Assembly (NCBI GenBank): GCA_029782365.1
Contig: JAKOUW010000076.1
Location: 62,001 to 126,000, forward strand
Direction: 5' to 3'
Origin: Chloroflexota bacterium
GTDB taxonomy: Bacteria > Chloroflexota > Anaerolineae > Anaerolineales > UBA4823
DNA length: 64,000 nucleotides
Part shown: piece by piece, positions 16,932-26,049 of the stretch
Layout of the letters: the number at the start of each line of letters is the position of its first letter
Position numbering within the stretch: position 1 is the stretch's first letter
Notes under the pieces: generated by a model
What the model saw: only the letters and a program-made list of their open reading frames with translations
Databases searched by the model: none
What the model was told of the DNA's origin: nothing
Translations under genes and position numbers: made by a program

Positions 16932-18026
16932 ATGTATTCATTCGAACCGTCTGAAGAACAAAAAATGTTGGTGGAAACGGTGAGTCGCTATGCTCAAGGA
17001 GTTCTGCGCCCAGCCGCACATGACGCGGACGAGGCCTCAGATCTGCCAAAGGGAGTGATCAAAAAAGGCTGGGAGTTGGGTGTGCTCCAGGCCTCAATTC
17101 CGGAGCAGTACGGTGGATTCGGCGAATATTCTGCTGTTACCGGCGTCCTGGCGGCTGAAGAACTGGCTTGGGGAGATCTGGCCGGGGCGATGGCGGTGAT
17201 GACGCCAGGCTTGTTCGCGCTGCCGATACTCTTTGTAGGCAGCGAAGCCCAGAAAGAGGCATTTCTACCGCCCGTGGTGGAGGGAGACTGGCAGCCTTAC
17301 ACAGCCGCAATGATTGAACCGGGCATGCTGTTTGACCCGAATGACCTAAAAACCAGTGCAGTGCTCGAAGGCGAAAGTTATGTGTTGGATGGTAAAAAAG
17401 CGTATGTGCCGTTTGCAAAAGAAGCTAAAGGATACCTGGTTTATGCCAACCTGGGTGGTCAAACCCAAGGATTCATTGTGCCAGTTGGGACGCCCGGGCT
17501 GACGGTCGGAGAACGTCAGAAGTTATTAGGTATTCATGCATTACCTGTGTACACCCTAGGTCTCGAAAATGTCAGAGTTCCAGTGGAAAATCGCCTGGGA
17601 GGGCCAGGTGGGCATGCTGTTGCGCCCATCCTGACATCGAGCCGCCTGGCCGTCGCGGCGCTGGCGGTCGGCCTGTCGCGCGCTGCCCTGGAATATTCGA
17701 AAGATTATGCTAAAGACCGCGATGTTTTTGGCGTAAAAGTCGCTCAGAAACAGGCTATCGCATTCATGATCGCTGAAATGGCGACTGAGATCGAAGCTAT
17801 TCGACTATTGACTTGGGAGGCTGCCTGGATGGCGGATAAAGGTCTGCCGGAGGCAGAAAAGCAGGCGTACCTGGCGTTCACCGGTGCAGCTGATATGGCA
17901 ATGATGGTGTCTGACCGGGCTGTCCAGATCCTGGGCGGTCACGGTTACATACGCGAACATCCTGTAGAATTGTGGATGCGCAACGGACGAGGATTGGCAA
18001 CTTTCACTGGGCTGGCGGCAGCCTAA
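16932..18026 (+). CDS. Acyl-CoA dehydrogenase homologue, degenerate active site
   Basis: A 364-residue protein with the full acyl-CoA dehydrogenase fold: an N-terminal helical domain, a middle beta domain and a C-terminal four-helix domain with DRDVFGVKVAQKQAIAFMIAEM, split here by family-typical positions. Two key sites are poor. The flavin/substrate loop, normally TEPxAGSD, reads IEPGMLFDPND. The C-terminal motif that usually holds the catalytic Glu (YEGT) reads ATFTGLAAA at the very end. It sits 31 bp before a second, well-conserved acyl-CoA dehydrogenase. It may therefore be a non-catalytic partner in a heteromeric enzyme, as known for some actinobacterial steroid acyl-CoA dehydrogenases. 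A catalytic Glu on another helix, as in isovaleryl-CoA dehydrogenase, is not excluded. AAAGGAGG precedes the ATG. Confidence 0.8.
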   Translation: MYSFEPSEEQKMLVETVSRYAQGVLRPAAHDADEASDLPKGVIKKGWELGVLQASIPEQYGGFGEYSAVTGVLAAEELAWGDLAGAMAVMTPGLFALPILFVGSEAQKEAFLPPVVEGDWQPYTAAMIEPGMLFDPNDLKTSAVLEGESYVLDGKKAYVPFAKEAKGYLVYANLGGQTQGFIVPVGTPGLTVGERQKLLGIHALPVYTLGLENVRVPVENRLGGPGGHAVAPILTSSRLAVAALAVGLSRAALEYSKDYAKDRDVFGVKVAQKQAIAFMIAEMATEIEAIRLLTWEAAWMADKGLPEAEKQAYLAFTGAADMAMMVSDRAVQILGGHGYIREHPVELWMRNGRGLATFTGLAAA

Positions 18027-18057
18027 AAGATTTAACACCAAAGGCAAGGAGATTCTT

Positions 18058-19308
18058 ATGATCGAATTTGAAATGCCCAAGCCAATTTCAATGCAGAGCA
18101 ATATGTTGAAAACGGTAGCCATCAATATGATGAGGCCGTATTCGCGTGAATTTGATGAGAATGAACACAGCGTACCATGGAACTATATCGAATTTATGCA
18201 CACAGCCATGCGCGCAACCGGCGCGGGTTCGTTAGCCCCAACAGAAAGCAAGAAAACGGATGAGAGCGGCAAAGAACGTCCCCGCATTGGTTATCAATCC
18301 CTGGCATTTATGCTCGAAATGCTTTCCTGGGGTGATGTTGGCATGTACCTGGTCACGCCGGGCGGAGGATTAGGCGCGGCGGCGGTCGAAGCAACCGGCA
18401 CCCCGGAGCAAAAGGCAAAATTCCTGGCCCGTTTTCGGGAAGAGAAGCCCACTTTTGCAGCCATGGCGATGACTGAACCACAGGCAGGCTCAGATACGGC
18501 CTCCATTCGCACATCCGCCGTGTTGGACAAAGCCACCAACGAGTGGATACTAAATGGCGAGAAAATTTTTGTCACAGGCGGTCACAAATCGCTTGAACTG
18601 AGCAATGGATTTGTTGTAATCTGGGCAACAATTGACCCATCGGCGGGTCGAGCCGGTATGCGCCCCTTCGTTGTCGAAGCAAGAACCCCCGGCATCAAGG
18701 TGACCAAGCTGGAACACAAAATGGGCATTCGCGTAAGCGATACAGCTTCGATTGTGTTGCAAGACTGCCGAATTCCGTTCGAGAACATCCTGGGCAGCCC
18801 TGAAGTAATTACAGAAAAAACCACCACAGGCTTTAAAGGCGCGATGGCTACTTTCGATGCCACTCGCCCTCTGGTGGCAGCAACTGCGGTGGGCGTGGCG
18901 CGAGCGACATTGGAACTGCTGAAAGAAGAATTGGAACGCCAGGGTATTACCATCCGGTATGGCCTGCCGCGCCAGAAGCTGACCTCGATCGAGCGCGATG
19001 TGGTTGACATGGAAGTGATGCTGCGCTCTGCCTGGCTGCTGGTAGTCAAAGCGGTGTGGATGTTGGATAACAAACGGCCGAATAATCTTGAATCTTCGAT
19101 GGCGAAAGTGCGCGCCGGTGATATTGTCACCAAAATCACTCAAAAAGCTGTCGAGATTATGGGACCATTGGGTTACACTCGCGATACTTTATTGGAGAAA
19201 TGGTTCCGTGACGCCAAGATCAGCGATATCTATGAGGGCACCGGTCAAATTAACCGCCTGATTGTCGCTCGCAATGTCCTGGATTACAGCGGTAAGGAAC
19301 TGCGCTGA
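18058..19308 (+). CDS. Acyl-CoA dehydrogenase, catalytic
   Basis: FAD-dependent enzyme that oxidises acyl-CoA to trans-2-enoyl-CoA, the first step of beta-oxidation. The 416-residue product carries the conserved loop MTEPQAGSDTASI near residue 139, the middle-domain ILNGEKIFVTGG, and a C-terminal IYEGTGQINRL whose Glu is the usual general base. It is preceded by an AAGGAG site and lies between the degenerate paralogue and fadN in the TetR-controlled operon. Chain-length preference cannot be read from the sequence. Confidence 0.92.
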   Translation: MIEFEMPKPISMQSNMLKTVAINMMRPYSREFDENEHSVPWNYIEFMHTAMRATGAGSLAPTESKKTDESGKERPRIGYQSLAFMLEMLSWGDVGMYLVTPGGGLGAAAVEATGTPEQKAKFLARFREEKPTFAAMAMTEPQAGSDTASIRTSAVLDKATNEWILNGEKIFVTGGHKSLELSNGFVVIWATIDPSAGRAGMRPFVVEARTPGIKVTKLEHKMGIRVSDTASIVLQDCRIPFENILGSPEVITEKTTTGFKGAMATFDATRPLVAATAVGVARATLELLKEELERQGITIRYGLPRQKLTSIERDVVDMEVMLRSAWLLVVKAVWMLDNKRPNNLESSMAKVRAGDIVTKITQKAVEIMGPLGYTRDTLLEKWFRDAKISDIYEGTGQINRLIVARNVLDYSGKELR

Positions 19309-19330
19309 GCGCAGGCACATTGGAGGTATT

Positions 19331-21754
19331 ATGAAATATCACATATTCCGTGCAGTGGTGGTTGGTGCGGGCACGATGGGCGCGGCAATCGCTGCGCATT
19401 TGGCCAATGCAGGTGTCAGCACGACGCTTCTCGATATTGTCCCGAACAAACTCCTGTCTGAGGAAGAACAAAAAGGACTGACTCTGCAGTCACCTGTGGT
19501 CCGCAATCGGATTGTGCAGCAAGGGCTGGACAGAGCAGTGAAATCGAGGCCGGCTTCCTTCTTCAGCGAAGCTCAAACTCCATTGGTAAAGATTGGCAAC
19601 CTGGAAGATGATTTGAATGTTGTCACTCAAGCCGATTGGGTCATTGAAGTGATCGTCGAAAATCTTGACCTGAAGCGCAAATTGATGGAACGCATCGATG
19701 CTTTGCGCGGGGAGCATACGATTGTCAGCACGAACACTTCGGGAATTCCTGTATCATCCATCGCCGAAGGTCGTTCGGATAGTTTCCGCCAACATTTCCT
19801 GGGAACCCATTTCTTCAACCCACCGCGCTATCTTAAGTTGCTGGAAATTATCCCGACGCCCGAGACTTCGGCGGAAGTTGTCGATTTTATTTGCCATTTT
19901 GGCGAGTACCGCCTTGGCAAGGGCATTGTCATGTGCAAAGATACGCCCAACTTCATCGGCAACCGCCTGGCTTTTGGCAGCGGAGCGTTCGGCCTGGATT
20001 ATATCCTGGCGAATGGATACAGCGTTGATGAGGTGGATGCGGTGACCGGCCCAGCGATTGGCCGACCGAAGACGGCTACCTTCAGGCTGATTGACCTGGT
20101 GGGTGTGGATGTGTGGGAGCATGTCGGTCGTAACCTGGCCCCGTTAATTCCAAACGATGCGCTGGCCCAACCGTATCTCAATTCACAGCCTGTCAATTCT
20201 CTGATCCATACCATGGTTGAGCGCGGTTGGTTAGGTGGTAAAACCAAGGTTGGTTTTTATAAGGAAGTTCGCTCACCAGATGGCTCGAAAGATTTCTGGT
20301 CATTGAATTTGAAGACGCTCGAACATGAGGCGGCTCAAAAGGTACGATTTGAATCGATCGGCAAAGCACGCGATAAAGAAACCCTGGCGGAACAACTACA
20401 GACCATCCTGGCGGGAGATGATCGTGCGGCACAATTGGTGCGCGCGCTCACATTCCAGGGGCTGATGTACGCAGCCAGCCTGATCCCAGAAGTTGCTGAT
20501 ACCCCTAAACCGCTGGATGACGCCATGCGTTGGGGCTTTGGACACGAGGCCGGGCCCTTCGAAACCTGGGATATGCTTGGCGTGCCAGCAACGGCTGAAA
20601 AGATGCGGGCAGCAGGCTTTCCTCCGCCTGCCTGGGTCGATCAGATGCTGGCCCAAGGCGTCACTTCTTTTTACCAGTATGAAGGCAGTCGCAAAGCTGG
20701 AGTCTATAACCATGCAACCAGGTCTTACCAGTCCCTGGCGAGATCTGCCGATGTAATCATCTTGAAAGAAAAACGCCAGGAGAGCAAGGTGATTGCTGCC
20801 AACCCCGGCGCAAGCCTGATTGACCTGGGTGATGGCGTCGCCTGCGTCGAATTCCATACAAAGATGAATGCACTGGATGATGATATCTTCAATATGCTTT
20901 CCACCGGCCTGGATAAGGCGGAACGCGAATTTGAAGGGCTGGTGGTCGGCAATGATGGCGAGAATTTCTCAGCCGGAGCAAACTTAATGATGGTCGTCAT
21001 GGGGGCGAAAATGGGTATGTGGGACCAGCTCGAAGCAGCGGTCAAGAAAATGCAGTCCATCAACATGCGCATGCGCTACTTCGGTAAACCTGTGGTTGTA
21101 GCGCCAGCCGGCCTGGCCCTGGGCGGCGGGGCAGAGGTGACCATGTACGGAAGCCGGGTAGTCGCCGCCAGTGAGCTGTACAGCGGCCTGGTGGAGATGG
21201 GGGTGGGTGTGATACCGGCAGGCGGCGGCACGAAAGAGATGCTGAGACGTGTTCTGAACCCTGCCATGCGCACGCAAAACGCCGAGGCTCTGCCATTCTT
21301 ACAAAGGATCTTCGAGCAGATTGGGCTCGCCAAGGTATCTACCAGCGCCGAAGAAGCACGCGGTCTGGGCATTTTGGGTTCATCCGACCGCGTGGTATTC
21401 CACCGTGACCATTTACTGGCAGAGGCCAAGCGCGAAGTGCTGCACATGGCGGCTGCTGGTTACCAACCGCCAGTTCCGGAGAAAATTTATGCTGTTGGCC
21501 GCGATTATCTCGGCGCGCTGAATGTCGCCATCTACATGATGAAAGAAGGCAGGTATATTTCCGAGTATGATGCTGTGGTTGCCGGCAAGCTGGCCAATGT
21601 GATGACCGGCGGTGCCATCACCCGCCCGGCATGGGTAGACGAATGGTATATCCTTGATTTGGAGCGTGAGGCATTCCTTTCGCTGTGCGGGCAGGAAAAG
21701 ACCCAACTGCGCATGATGCACACGCTTCAAACCGGTAAACCGCTGCGCAATTAG
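19331..21754 (+). CDS. fadN: 3-hydroxyacyl-CoA dehydrogenase/enoyl-CoA hydratase fusion, FadN type
   Basis: A bifunctional beta-oxidation enzyme of 807 residues. The NAD-binding Rossmann domain is first (VVGAGTMGAAIAAHLANAG), then the dehydrogenase C-terminal domains (GTHFFNPPRYLKLLEIIPT). The hydratase (crotonase) domain is C-terminal, with the oxyanion loop NFSAGANL and the two acidic positions in GGGAEVTM and LVEMGVGVIP. This order is the reverse of proteobacterial FadB/FadJ and matches Bacillus FadN. The ATG at 19331 has TGGAGG upstream; the frame upstream of it overlaps the preceding gene. It hydrates enoyl-CoA and oxidises the product to 3-ketoacyl-CoA for the thiolase that follows. Confidence 0.92.
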   Translation: MKYHIFRAVVVGAGTMGAAIAAHLANAGVSTTLLDIVPNKLLSEEEQKGLTLQSPVVRNRIVQQGLDRAVKSRPASFFSEAQTPLVKIGNLEDDLNVVTQADWVIEVIVENLDLKRKLMERIDALRGEHTIVSTNTSGIPVSSIAEGRSDSFRQHFLGTHFFNPPRYLKLLEIIPTPETSAEVVDFICHFGEYRLGKGIVMCKDTPNFIGNRLAFGSGAFGLDYILANGYSVDEVDAVTGPAIGRPKTATFRLIDLVGVDVWEHVGRNLAPLIPNDALAQPYLNSQPVNSLIHTMVERGWLGGKTKVGFYKEVRSPDGSKDFWSLNLKTLEHEAAQKVRFESIGKARDKETLAEQLQTILAGDDRAAQLVRALTFQGLMYAASLIPEVADTPKPLDDAMRWGFGHEAGPFETWDMLGVPATAEKMRAAGFPPPAWVDQMLAQGVTSFYQYEGSRKAGVYNHATRSYQSLARSADVIILKEKRQESKVIAANPGASLIDLGDGVACVEFHTKMNALDDDIFNMLSTGLDKAEREFEGLVVGNDGENFSAGANLMMVVMGAKMGMWDQLEAAVKKMQSINMRMRYFGKPVVVAPAGLALGGGAEVTMYGSRVVAASELYSGLVEMGVGVIPAGGGTKEMLRRVLNPAMRTQNAEALPFLQRIFEQIGLAKVSTSAEEARGLGILGSSDRVVFHRDHLLAEAKREVLHMAAAGYQPPVPEKIYAVGRDYLGALNVAIYMMKEGRYISEYDAVVAGKLANVMTGGAITRPAWVDEWYILDLEREAFLSLCGQEKTQLRMMHTLQTGKPLRN

Positions 21755-21772
21755 TGGAAACGAGAGGTGCAT

Positions 21773-22969
21773 ATGTCTAATTTAGATCCTTCACGTGAAC
21801 CTGTAATTGTCGCTGCTGCTCGGACGCCGGTTGGCAAAGCCAAACGCGGCAGTCTGGCAGCGGTGCGCTCTGATGAGCTGATGGTGCTGGTGATCAAAGA
21901 TCTCCTGCGACGGGCGCCTGGACTGGATCCAGCGGAGATCGAAGATTTTGTGCTTGGCTGCGCCTTCCCTGAAGGCGAGCAGGGAATGAATATGGCTCGC
22001 ATGGTGGCGCTGCGCGCCGGCTTGCCCAACAGCGTGGCCGGTGAGACAATCAACCGCTTCTGCTCCTCGGGTCTGCAGAGCATCGCACATGCCGCCTTTG
22101 CGATTATGGCGGGCCAACTGCAAATCGCTATTGCCGGTGGAGCGGAATCAATGAGCATGGTGCCAATGACAGGCTTTAAGTTTTCCCCTCTTCCGAGCCT
22201 GGCGTTTGAAGCTCCCGAATCATTCACCAATATGGGGCTAACGGCGGAAAACGTTGCCGAAAAATTCGGCGTCAGCCGGGCAGATCAGGATGCTTTTTCG
22301 GTGACCAGCCACCAACGCGCCACAGCGGCTGTTTCTTCTGGTCGATTTGATCCTGAATTGATCCCCGTGGAAGTGAATATCGTTGAACCACATGACAGTA
22401 AGACGCGCACTCGCTCGTTCGTTTTCAGCCGAGATGAAGGACCGCGCGGCGACACCACTCTCGAGGGCCTGGCTAAACTTAAACCTGCCTTTAAAGAGAA
22501 TGGAACAGTGACAGCAGGCAATGCCTCACAGATGTCGGATGGAGCGGCAGGTGTTCTTATCATGTCGCGCGCTCGAGCTGAAGCGCTGGGATTAAAACCC
22601 ATGGCGCGATTCGTGTCTTTTGCTGTGGGTGGAGTGCCACCAGAACTAATGGGGATTGGCCCAATAGCGGCAATTCCCAAGGCACTCAAGCTGGCCGGAT
22701 TGGATTTGAATGAAATCGGCCTGATCGAGCTGAACGAGGCTTTTGCTGCCCAAGGCCTGGCTGTAATGCGCCAGGTCGGCTTAAACCCAGAAATTACCAA
22801 CGTGAATGGCGGGGCGATTGCCTTGGGGCACCCTCTTGGCTGCACCGGGGCAAAGCTGACCACCCAATTGGTTTATGAAATGAAACGGCGCGCTGTGCAA
22901 TTTGGTATGGTGACCATGTGCATCGGCGGAGGCATGGGCGCGGCTGGCATTTTCGAAAATCTCAATTAA
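21773..22969 (+). CDS. fadA: Acetyl-CoA C-acyltransferase (3-ketoacyl-CoA thiolase)
   Basis: A thiolase of 398 residues that releases acetyl-CoA in the last step of beta-oxidation. Catalytic residues are visible: the acylated Cys97 in NRFCSSGLQS, His in GGAIALGHPLGCTG and Cys in MCIGGGMGAA near the C-terminus. The ATG at 21773 is chosen over a GTG at 21767. It starts 18 bp after fadN, forming the usual fadN-fadA pair. Confidence 0.94.
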   Translation: MSNLDPSREPVIVAAARTPVGKAKRGSLAAVRSDELMVLVIKDLLRRAPGLDPAEIEDFVLGCAFPEGEQGMNMARMVALRAGLPNSVAGETINRFCSSGLQSIAHAAFAIMAGQLQIAIAGGAESMSMVPMTGFKFSPLPSLAFEAPESFTNMGLTAENVAEKFGVSRADQDAFSVTSHQRATAAVSSGRFDPELIPVEVNIVEPHDSKTRTRSFVFSRDEGPRGDTTLEGLAKLKPAFKENGTVTAGNASQMSDGAAGVLIMSRARAEALGLKPMARFVSFAVGGVPPELMGIGPIAAIPKALKLAGLDLNEIGLIELNEAFAAQGLAVMRQVGLNPEITNVNGGAIALGHPLGCTGAKLTTQLVYEMKRRAVQFGMVTMCIGGGMGAAGIFENLN

Positions 22970-22989
22970 AAATAGGAAAGGAAAAGAAA

Positions 22990-23322
22990 ATGACTGATTA
23001 CACTGTCGACCAATTGATTCGCAACCACGAGAAAGCTTTCCAACCGGATAAAGCCGCAGGCGTTGAAGCGATTATTCAATACCATTTAACAGGCGAAGAA
23101 GGCGGCGATTGGATAATCGATATCGCCAACGGAGCGTGTAAAGTGACCCCAGGTGTTGCGCCATCTCCCAAAATGACAATGACCGCGGATGCGCATGAGT
23201 TCGCTGATATTTTATTGGGACGCATGGATGGCATGATGGCTTTTATGCAAGGAAAGCTGCAGTTGGCGGGTGATTTGAACCTGGCAATGAAATTGACGAG
23301 TTTCTTCAAGATGAAGAGCTAG
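22990..23322 (+). CDS. SCP2 sterol-carrier domain protein
   Basis: A small protein of 110 residues made of a single SCP2 lipid-binding domain, with WIIDIANGACKV, ADAHEFADILLGRMDGMMAF and the terminal KLQLAGDLNLAMKL pattern, each within the family's usual order. Stand-alone SCP2 proteins bind fatty acyl-CoA or other lipids. As last gene of the beta-oxidation operon it probably presents or shuttles acyl substrates. GAAAGGAAAAG precedes the ATG at 22990. Confidence 0.85.
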   Translation: MTDYTVDQLIRNHEKAFQPDKAAGVEAIIQYHLTGEEGGDWIIDIANGACKVTPGVAPSPKMTMTADAHEFADILLGRMDGMMAFMQGKLQLAGDLNLAMKLTSFFKMKS

Positions 23323-23622
23323 CAGAATGAGCATGTGACAAATGAGATCATGCAAAAAAGGCTGCAGGTGAAGCGCGGCGACCAAATTGGCCAGATCGGC
23401 TTGAAGGCCAGTGCAACGAGCAACTGGCACCTGCTTCGCCATTTGAACAGCGATATTTTCTTTACCTACCCTGGTCATAGGCTGGATAGAAGATTATGGA
23501 AAGCGCTTGACCTTGCAGGACAACAGGGCAAGAAATAATGGAACAACGGGCTGTTTAAGATCAAGCAGCAGATGATACAGAATTATTCTGCCCAGTAACA
23601 TTTTATAAAAATCAACCATTAA
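23323..23622. other. Intergenic stretch with no supported gene
   Basis: The 300 bp after the SCP2 gene contain a 67-codon frame (23335-23538, +) and an antisense frame. Neither has a ribosome site or a recognisable motif. The stretch is treated as the 3' untranslated end of the beta-oxidation operon, closed by the terminator that follows. Confidence 0.5.
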
Positions 23623-23659
23623 AAACAAACCCTCGCCTAGAAAAAGCGAGGGTTTGTTT
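23623..23659. terminator. Strong bidirectional terminator
   Basis: AAACAAACCCTCGC pairs over 14 bp with GCGAGGGTTTGTTT around a 9-nt loop. A-rich and T-rich flanks let it serve the beta-oxidation operon (+) and the Flp pilin gene (-). Confidence 0.9.
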
Positions 23660-23678
23660 GTCCGGCAAGCTTGAAATA

Positions 23679-23831
23679 TTATCGGGTAAGGCCTGAAATA
23701 ATTTGCGAAAAAACAGTCGAAATTTGGCTGCCGACCAGAGCGAGAACAACGATCAAAACAACTGCCACCAAGACAATGATTAAGGCATATTCAACCATTC
23801 CCTGGCCTTTTTCTTTTGGCGCAAAAAACAT
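23679..23831 (-). CDS. Flp/Fap-type pilin
   Basis: A 50-residue prepilin: a short basic leader ending in KEKGQG, then MVEYALIIVLVAVVLIVVLA. The Gly-x4-Glu-Tyr cleavage motif of Flp pilins is present and is followed directly by the hydrophobic assembly helix. The ATG at 23831 follows a GAAAGGAAG site. No tad/cpa assembly genes or prepilin peptidase are nearby, so this is an orphan pilin served by machinery encoded elsewhere. The flanking DNA is AT-rich. Confidence 0.88.
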   Translation of the reverse strand: MFFAPKEKGQGMVEYALIIVLVAVVLIVVLALVGSQISTVFSQIISGLTR

Positions 23832-24010
23832 ACGATTTTCTTCCTTTCTATCGTGATGGGATTGGTACAATATTCATTAATCCCGTTTATTTATTGTATT
23901 TCACGAAAAGGAAAAATGCAATCAATTTTGCCACTTGATAAAAATTATTAATTTTATTGGCATTGATTAAATATATGAGCTTCGTTTAAACCCATTCTTG
24001 AAATTCCATT

Positions 24011-25798
24011 TTATTTTTGAGCGAGGTTTCTCAAAAGATCGATTTCTCTAGCAAGACGTTCAACCACCAAGCCAGCAGGAACGATTTCCCTGGCTTCGCT
24101 TGTGCGGTGCTTTAATTCGATGCCCCCTTGCTGAAGGCTGCGCTCCCCAACAGTAATGCGAAGCGGCAGGCCAATCAGGTCAGCGTCATTGAATTTAATC
24201 CCAGCGGATTCCATCCTATCATCATACAGCGGTTCGAGCCCGGCCGCGCATAAATTTGCATAAATTTCATCACCGGCCTGTTCAGCGGCTGTTTTTTCAT
24301 TTTCAGCGCCAGGCTTGGGTTTGCCAGCCAGGAGGACAATGTGAATAGGAAAGGGAGCCACGCTAACCGGCCAGCACAGCCCTTTATCATCGTGATGGCT
24401 TTCTGCAACGCAAGCCAGAAGGCGGCCAACCCCGATACCATACGAACCCATGATGACCGGCTTTTCTTGCCCATCTTTATCCAAGAAAGTGCATCCCAGA
24501 GCCGAAGAGTAAAAGGTGCCCAGTTTGAAGATATTGCCGACCTCGACACCGCGCACAGATTTCAGGGGAGCGTTACAATCCGGGCAACCATCGCCCTCAC
24601 GCGCCGCGCATATATCCTGCACGATATCAGCGGAGTAATCGCGCCCGTAGTTGGTGTGCACCAGGTGGTACCCTGGCTGATTAGCGCCTGCGACCAGGTT
24701 TGGCGAGAGAGGAATGAGGTCATCCACCACAATAATGCGGTTCAATGATCCCTGATTGTCACCCAACCCGACCGGAGAGGCGTAACCCGGCTCTGCTCCA
24801 ATTGACCTGATTTCCTCTTCAGTCGCTGGGCGTAAACTGCTGGCGGATAAGGCATTGGCAAGCTTCGTTTCATTAACTTCCATATCGCCGCGCACCACGG
24901 CAAAAATAAATTTGTTGGATACTGTGCCGTCCGAATTGTTGATCGCAGCGATCATGAAAACAGCCTTAGCAGTTTGGGCCTGCGAGACGCCCAGAAAATT
25001 TGCCAGAGATTCGATAGTTTTGCAATCTGGGGTTTCAACCATATTCAATGTCAATGGCTCTTCGACTGGCAAAGCTTTCTTTTGGAAAGTGGCAATTTGC
25101 CGGTTGGCGGCATATCCACATACCTGGCAAACCATCAGCGTGTCCTCTCCAATCGGGTTCAGGAACATAAATTCATGCGCCTGAATGCCGCCCATCATGC
25201 CGGTGTCCGAACCGACTGCCACCACCGGCAGGCCGCAGCGGTGGAAGATGCGCAAATAAGCTTGATAATGCGCCTGGTACTGCTTGTCCAGGCCTTGCCA
25301 ATCGACGTCCAGGCTGTATGAATCCTTCATGGTAAACTCGCGGGCGCGAATTAAACCGGCACGCGGCCGGGGATCATCACGCCACTTGGTTTGGATGTGA
25401 TAGATCATTTTTGGCAGGTGACGATACGAACGCACCTCTTTGCGCACCAAGTCTGCGACCACTTCTTCATGAGTCATGGCCAACACCATATCCCGCCCGG
25501 CGCGGTCTTTGAACCGGCCCATTTCGGCATCAATTTTCTGCCAGCGACCGGTTTGCTTCCACAATTCAGCCGGATGAACGACCGGCATGCTGATTTCCTG
25601 GCCGCCAATGGCGTTCATTTCCTCCCGTAATATATTTTCGATCTTGTTGAGCGAACGCCGGGCAAGAGGTAAATAGCTGAACACACCGGCTGACAATTGG
25701 CGGATAAAACCGGCTCGCAGCAGCAGCTGGTGGCTGGCAACTTCAGCCTCGGCTGGCGTTTCTCGTAACGTTTGAGAAAAAAGTTGGCTCATGCGCAT
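24011..25798 (-). CDS. proS: Prolyl-tRNA synthetase, bacterial type
   Basis: Class II synthetase of 595 residues that charges tRNA-Pro. Motif 2 region reads RPRAGLIRAREFTMKDSYS. An insertion of about 160 residues between motifs 2 and 3 matches the YbaK-like editing domain of bacterial ProRS and includes FAVVRGDMEVNETKL. Motif 3 is GSYGIGVGRLLA, and the C-terminal anticodon-binding domain follows. AGGAG lies 8 bases before the ATG at 25798. The gene is preceded by a structured leader with an intrinsic terminator, suggesting regulated transcription. It is divergent from pepD. Confidence 0.95.
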   Translation of the reverse strand: MRMSQLFSQTLRETPAEAEVASHQLLLRAGFIRQLSAGVFSYLPLARRSLNKIENILREEMNAIGGQEISMPVVHPAELWKQTGRWQKIDAEMGRFKDRAGRDMVLAMTHEEVVADLVRKEVRSYRHLPKMIYHIQTKWRDDPRPRAGLIRAREFTMKDSYSLDVDWQGLDKQYQAHYQAYLRIFHRCGLPVVAVGSDTGMMGGIQAHEFMFLNPIGEDTLMVCQVCGYAANRQIATFQKKALPVEEPLTLNMVETPDCKTIESLANFLGVSQAQTAKAVFMIAAINNSDGTVSNKFIFAVVRGDMEVNETKLANALSASSLRPATEEEIRSIGAEPGYASPVGLGDNQGSLNRIIVVDDLIPLSPNLVAGANQPGYHLVHTNYGRDYSADIVQDICAAREGDGCPDCNAPLKSVRGVEVGNIFKLGTFYSSALGCTFLDKDGQEKPVIMGSYGIGVGRLLACVAESHHDDKGLCWPVSVAPFPIHIVLLAGKPKPGAENEKTAAEQAGDEIYANLCAAGLEPLYDDRMESAGIKFNDADLIGLPLRITVGERSLQQGGIELKHRTSEAREIVPAGLVVERLAREIDLLRNLAQK

Positions 25799-25811
25799 GG
25801 CGTTTACTCCT

Positions 25812-25931
25812 AGAAAGAAAAAGCCCTCCGAGCATTCCGGAGGGCGCTGATATTTTCCAATATCCGTCTGCAGGCGTCCCTTAACGACCGAAAGCCCAGG
25901 AAGGAGTCCGGTTCAAAGGCGCAGGCAGCGG
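25812..25931 (-). promoter_or_regulatory. Structured leader of proS with attenuator-like terminator
   Basis: Reading toward proS, the RNA can form an imperfect long hairpin (25931-25864) whose arms CCGCTGC...GCGCCTTT pair with AAGGGACGC...GCAGACGG. It can then form a GATATT-GGAA-AATATC hairpin with a GNRA-like loop (25864-25849) and an 8-bp terminator GCCCTCCG/CGGAGGGC (25845-25823) with a T-rich tail. GGGACGC can alternatively pair with GCGCCC at the foot of the terminator. That would make an antiterminator. The T-box consensus AGGGTGGNACCGCG is absent, so the class and signal are unknown. A plain terminator for an upstream transcript is unlikely, because the upstream gene is divergent. Confidence 0.6.
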
Positions 25932-26049
25932 AAAAACCTTGTGCATAAAGAAAATTCTATCATAATTTCGGAAGTTATGCGAAATTCTCAGTTACAATGG
26001 GTGGGCTTGGTGAAGTTTCCACCTGATATTCTTATGACATTGGAGAATT

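Noticed and set aside
23335..23538. 67-codon ORF after the SCP2 gene
   Set aside because: No ribosome site, no recognisable motif, and an antisense ORF overlaps it; more likely 3' untranslated sequence.
25812..25931. proS leader as a canonical T-box riboswitch
   Set aside because: The AGGGTGGNACCGCG antiterminator motif is missing, and the GAACCG sequence lies on the wrong (5') side of the hairpin to be a specifier.
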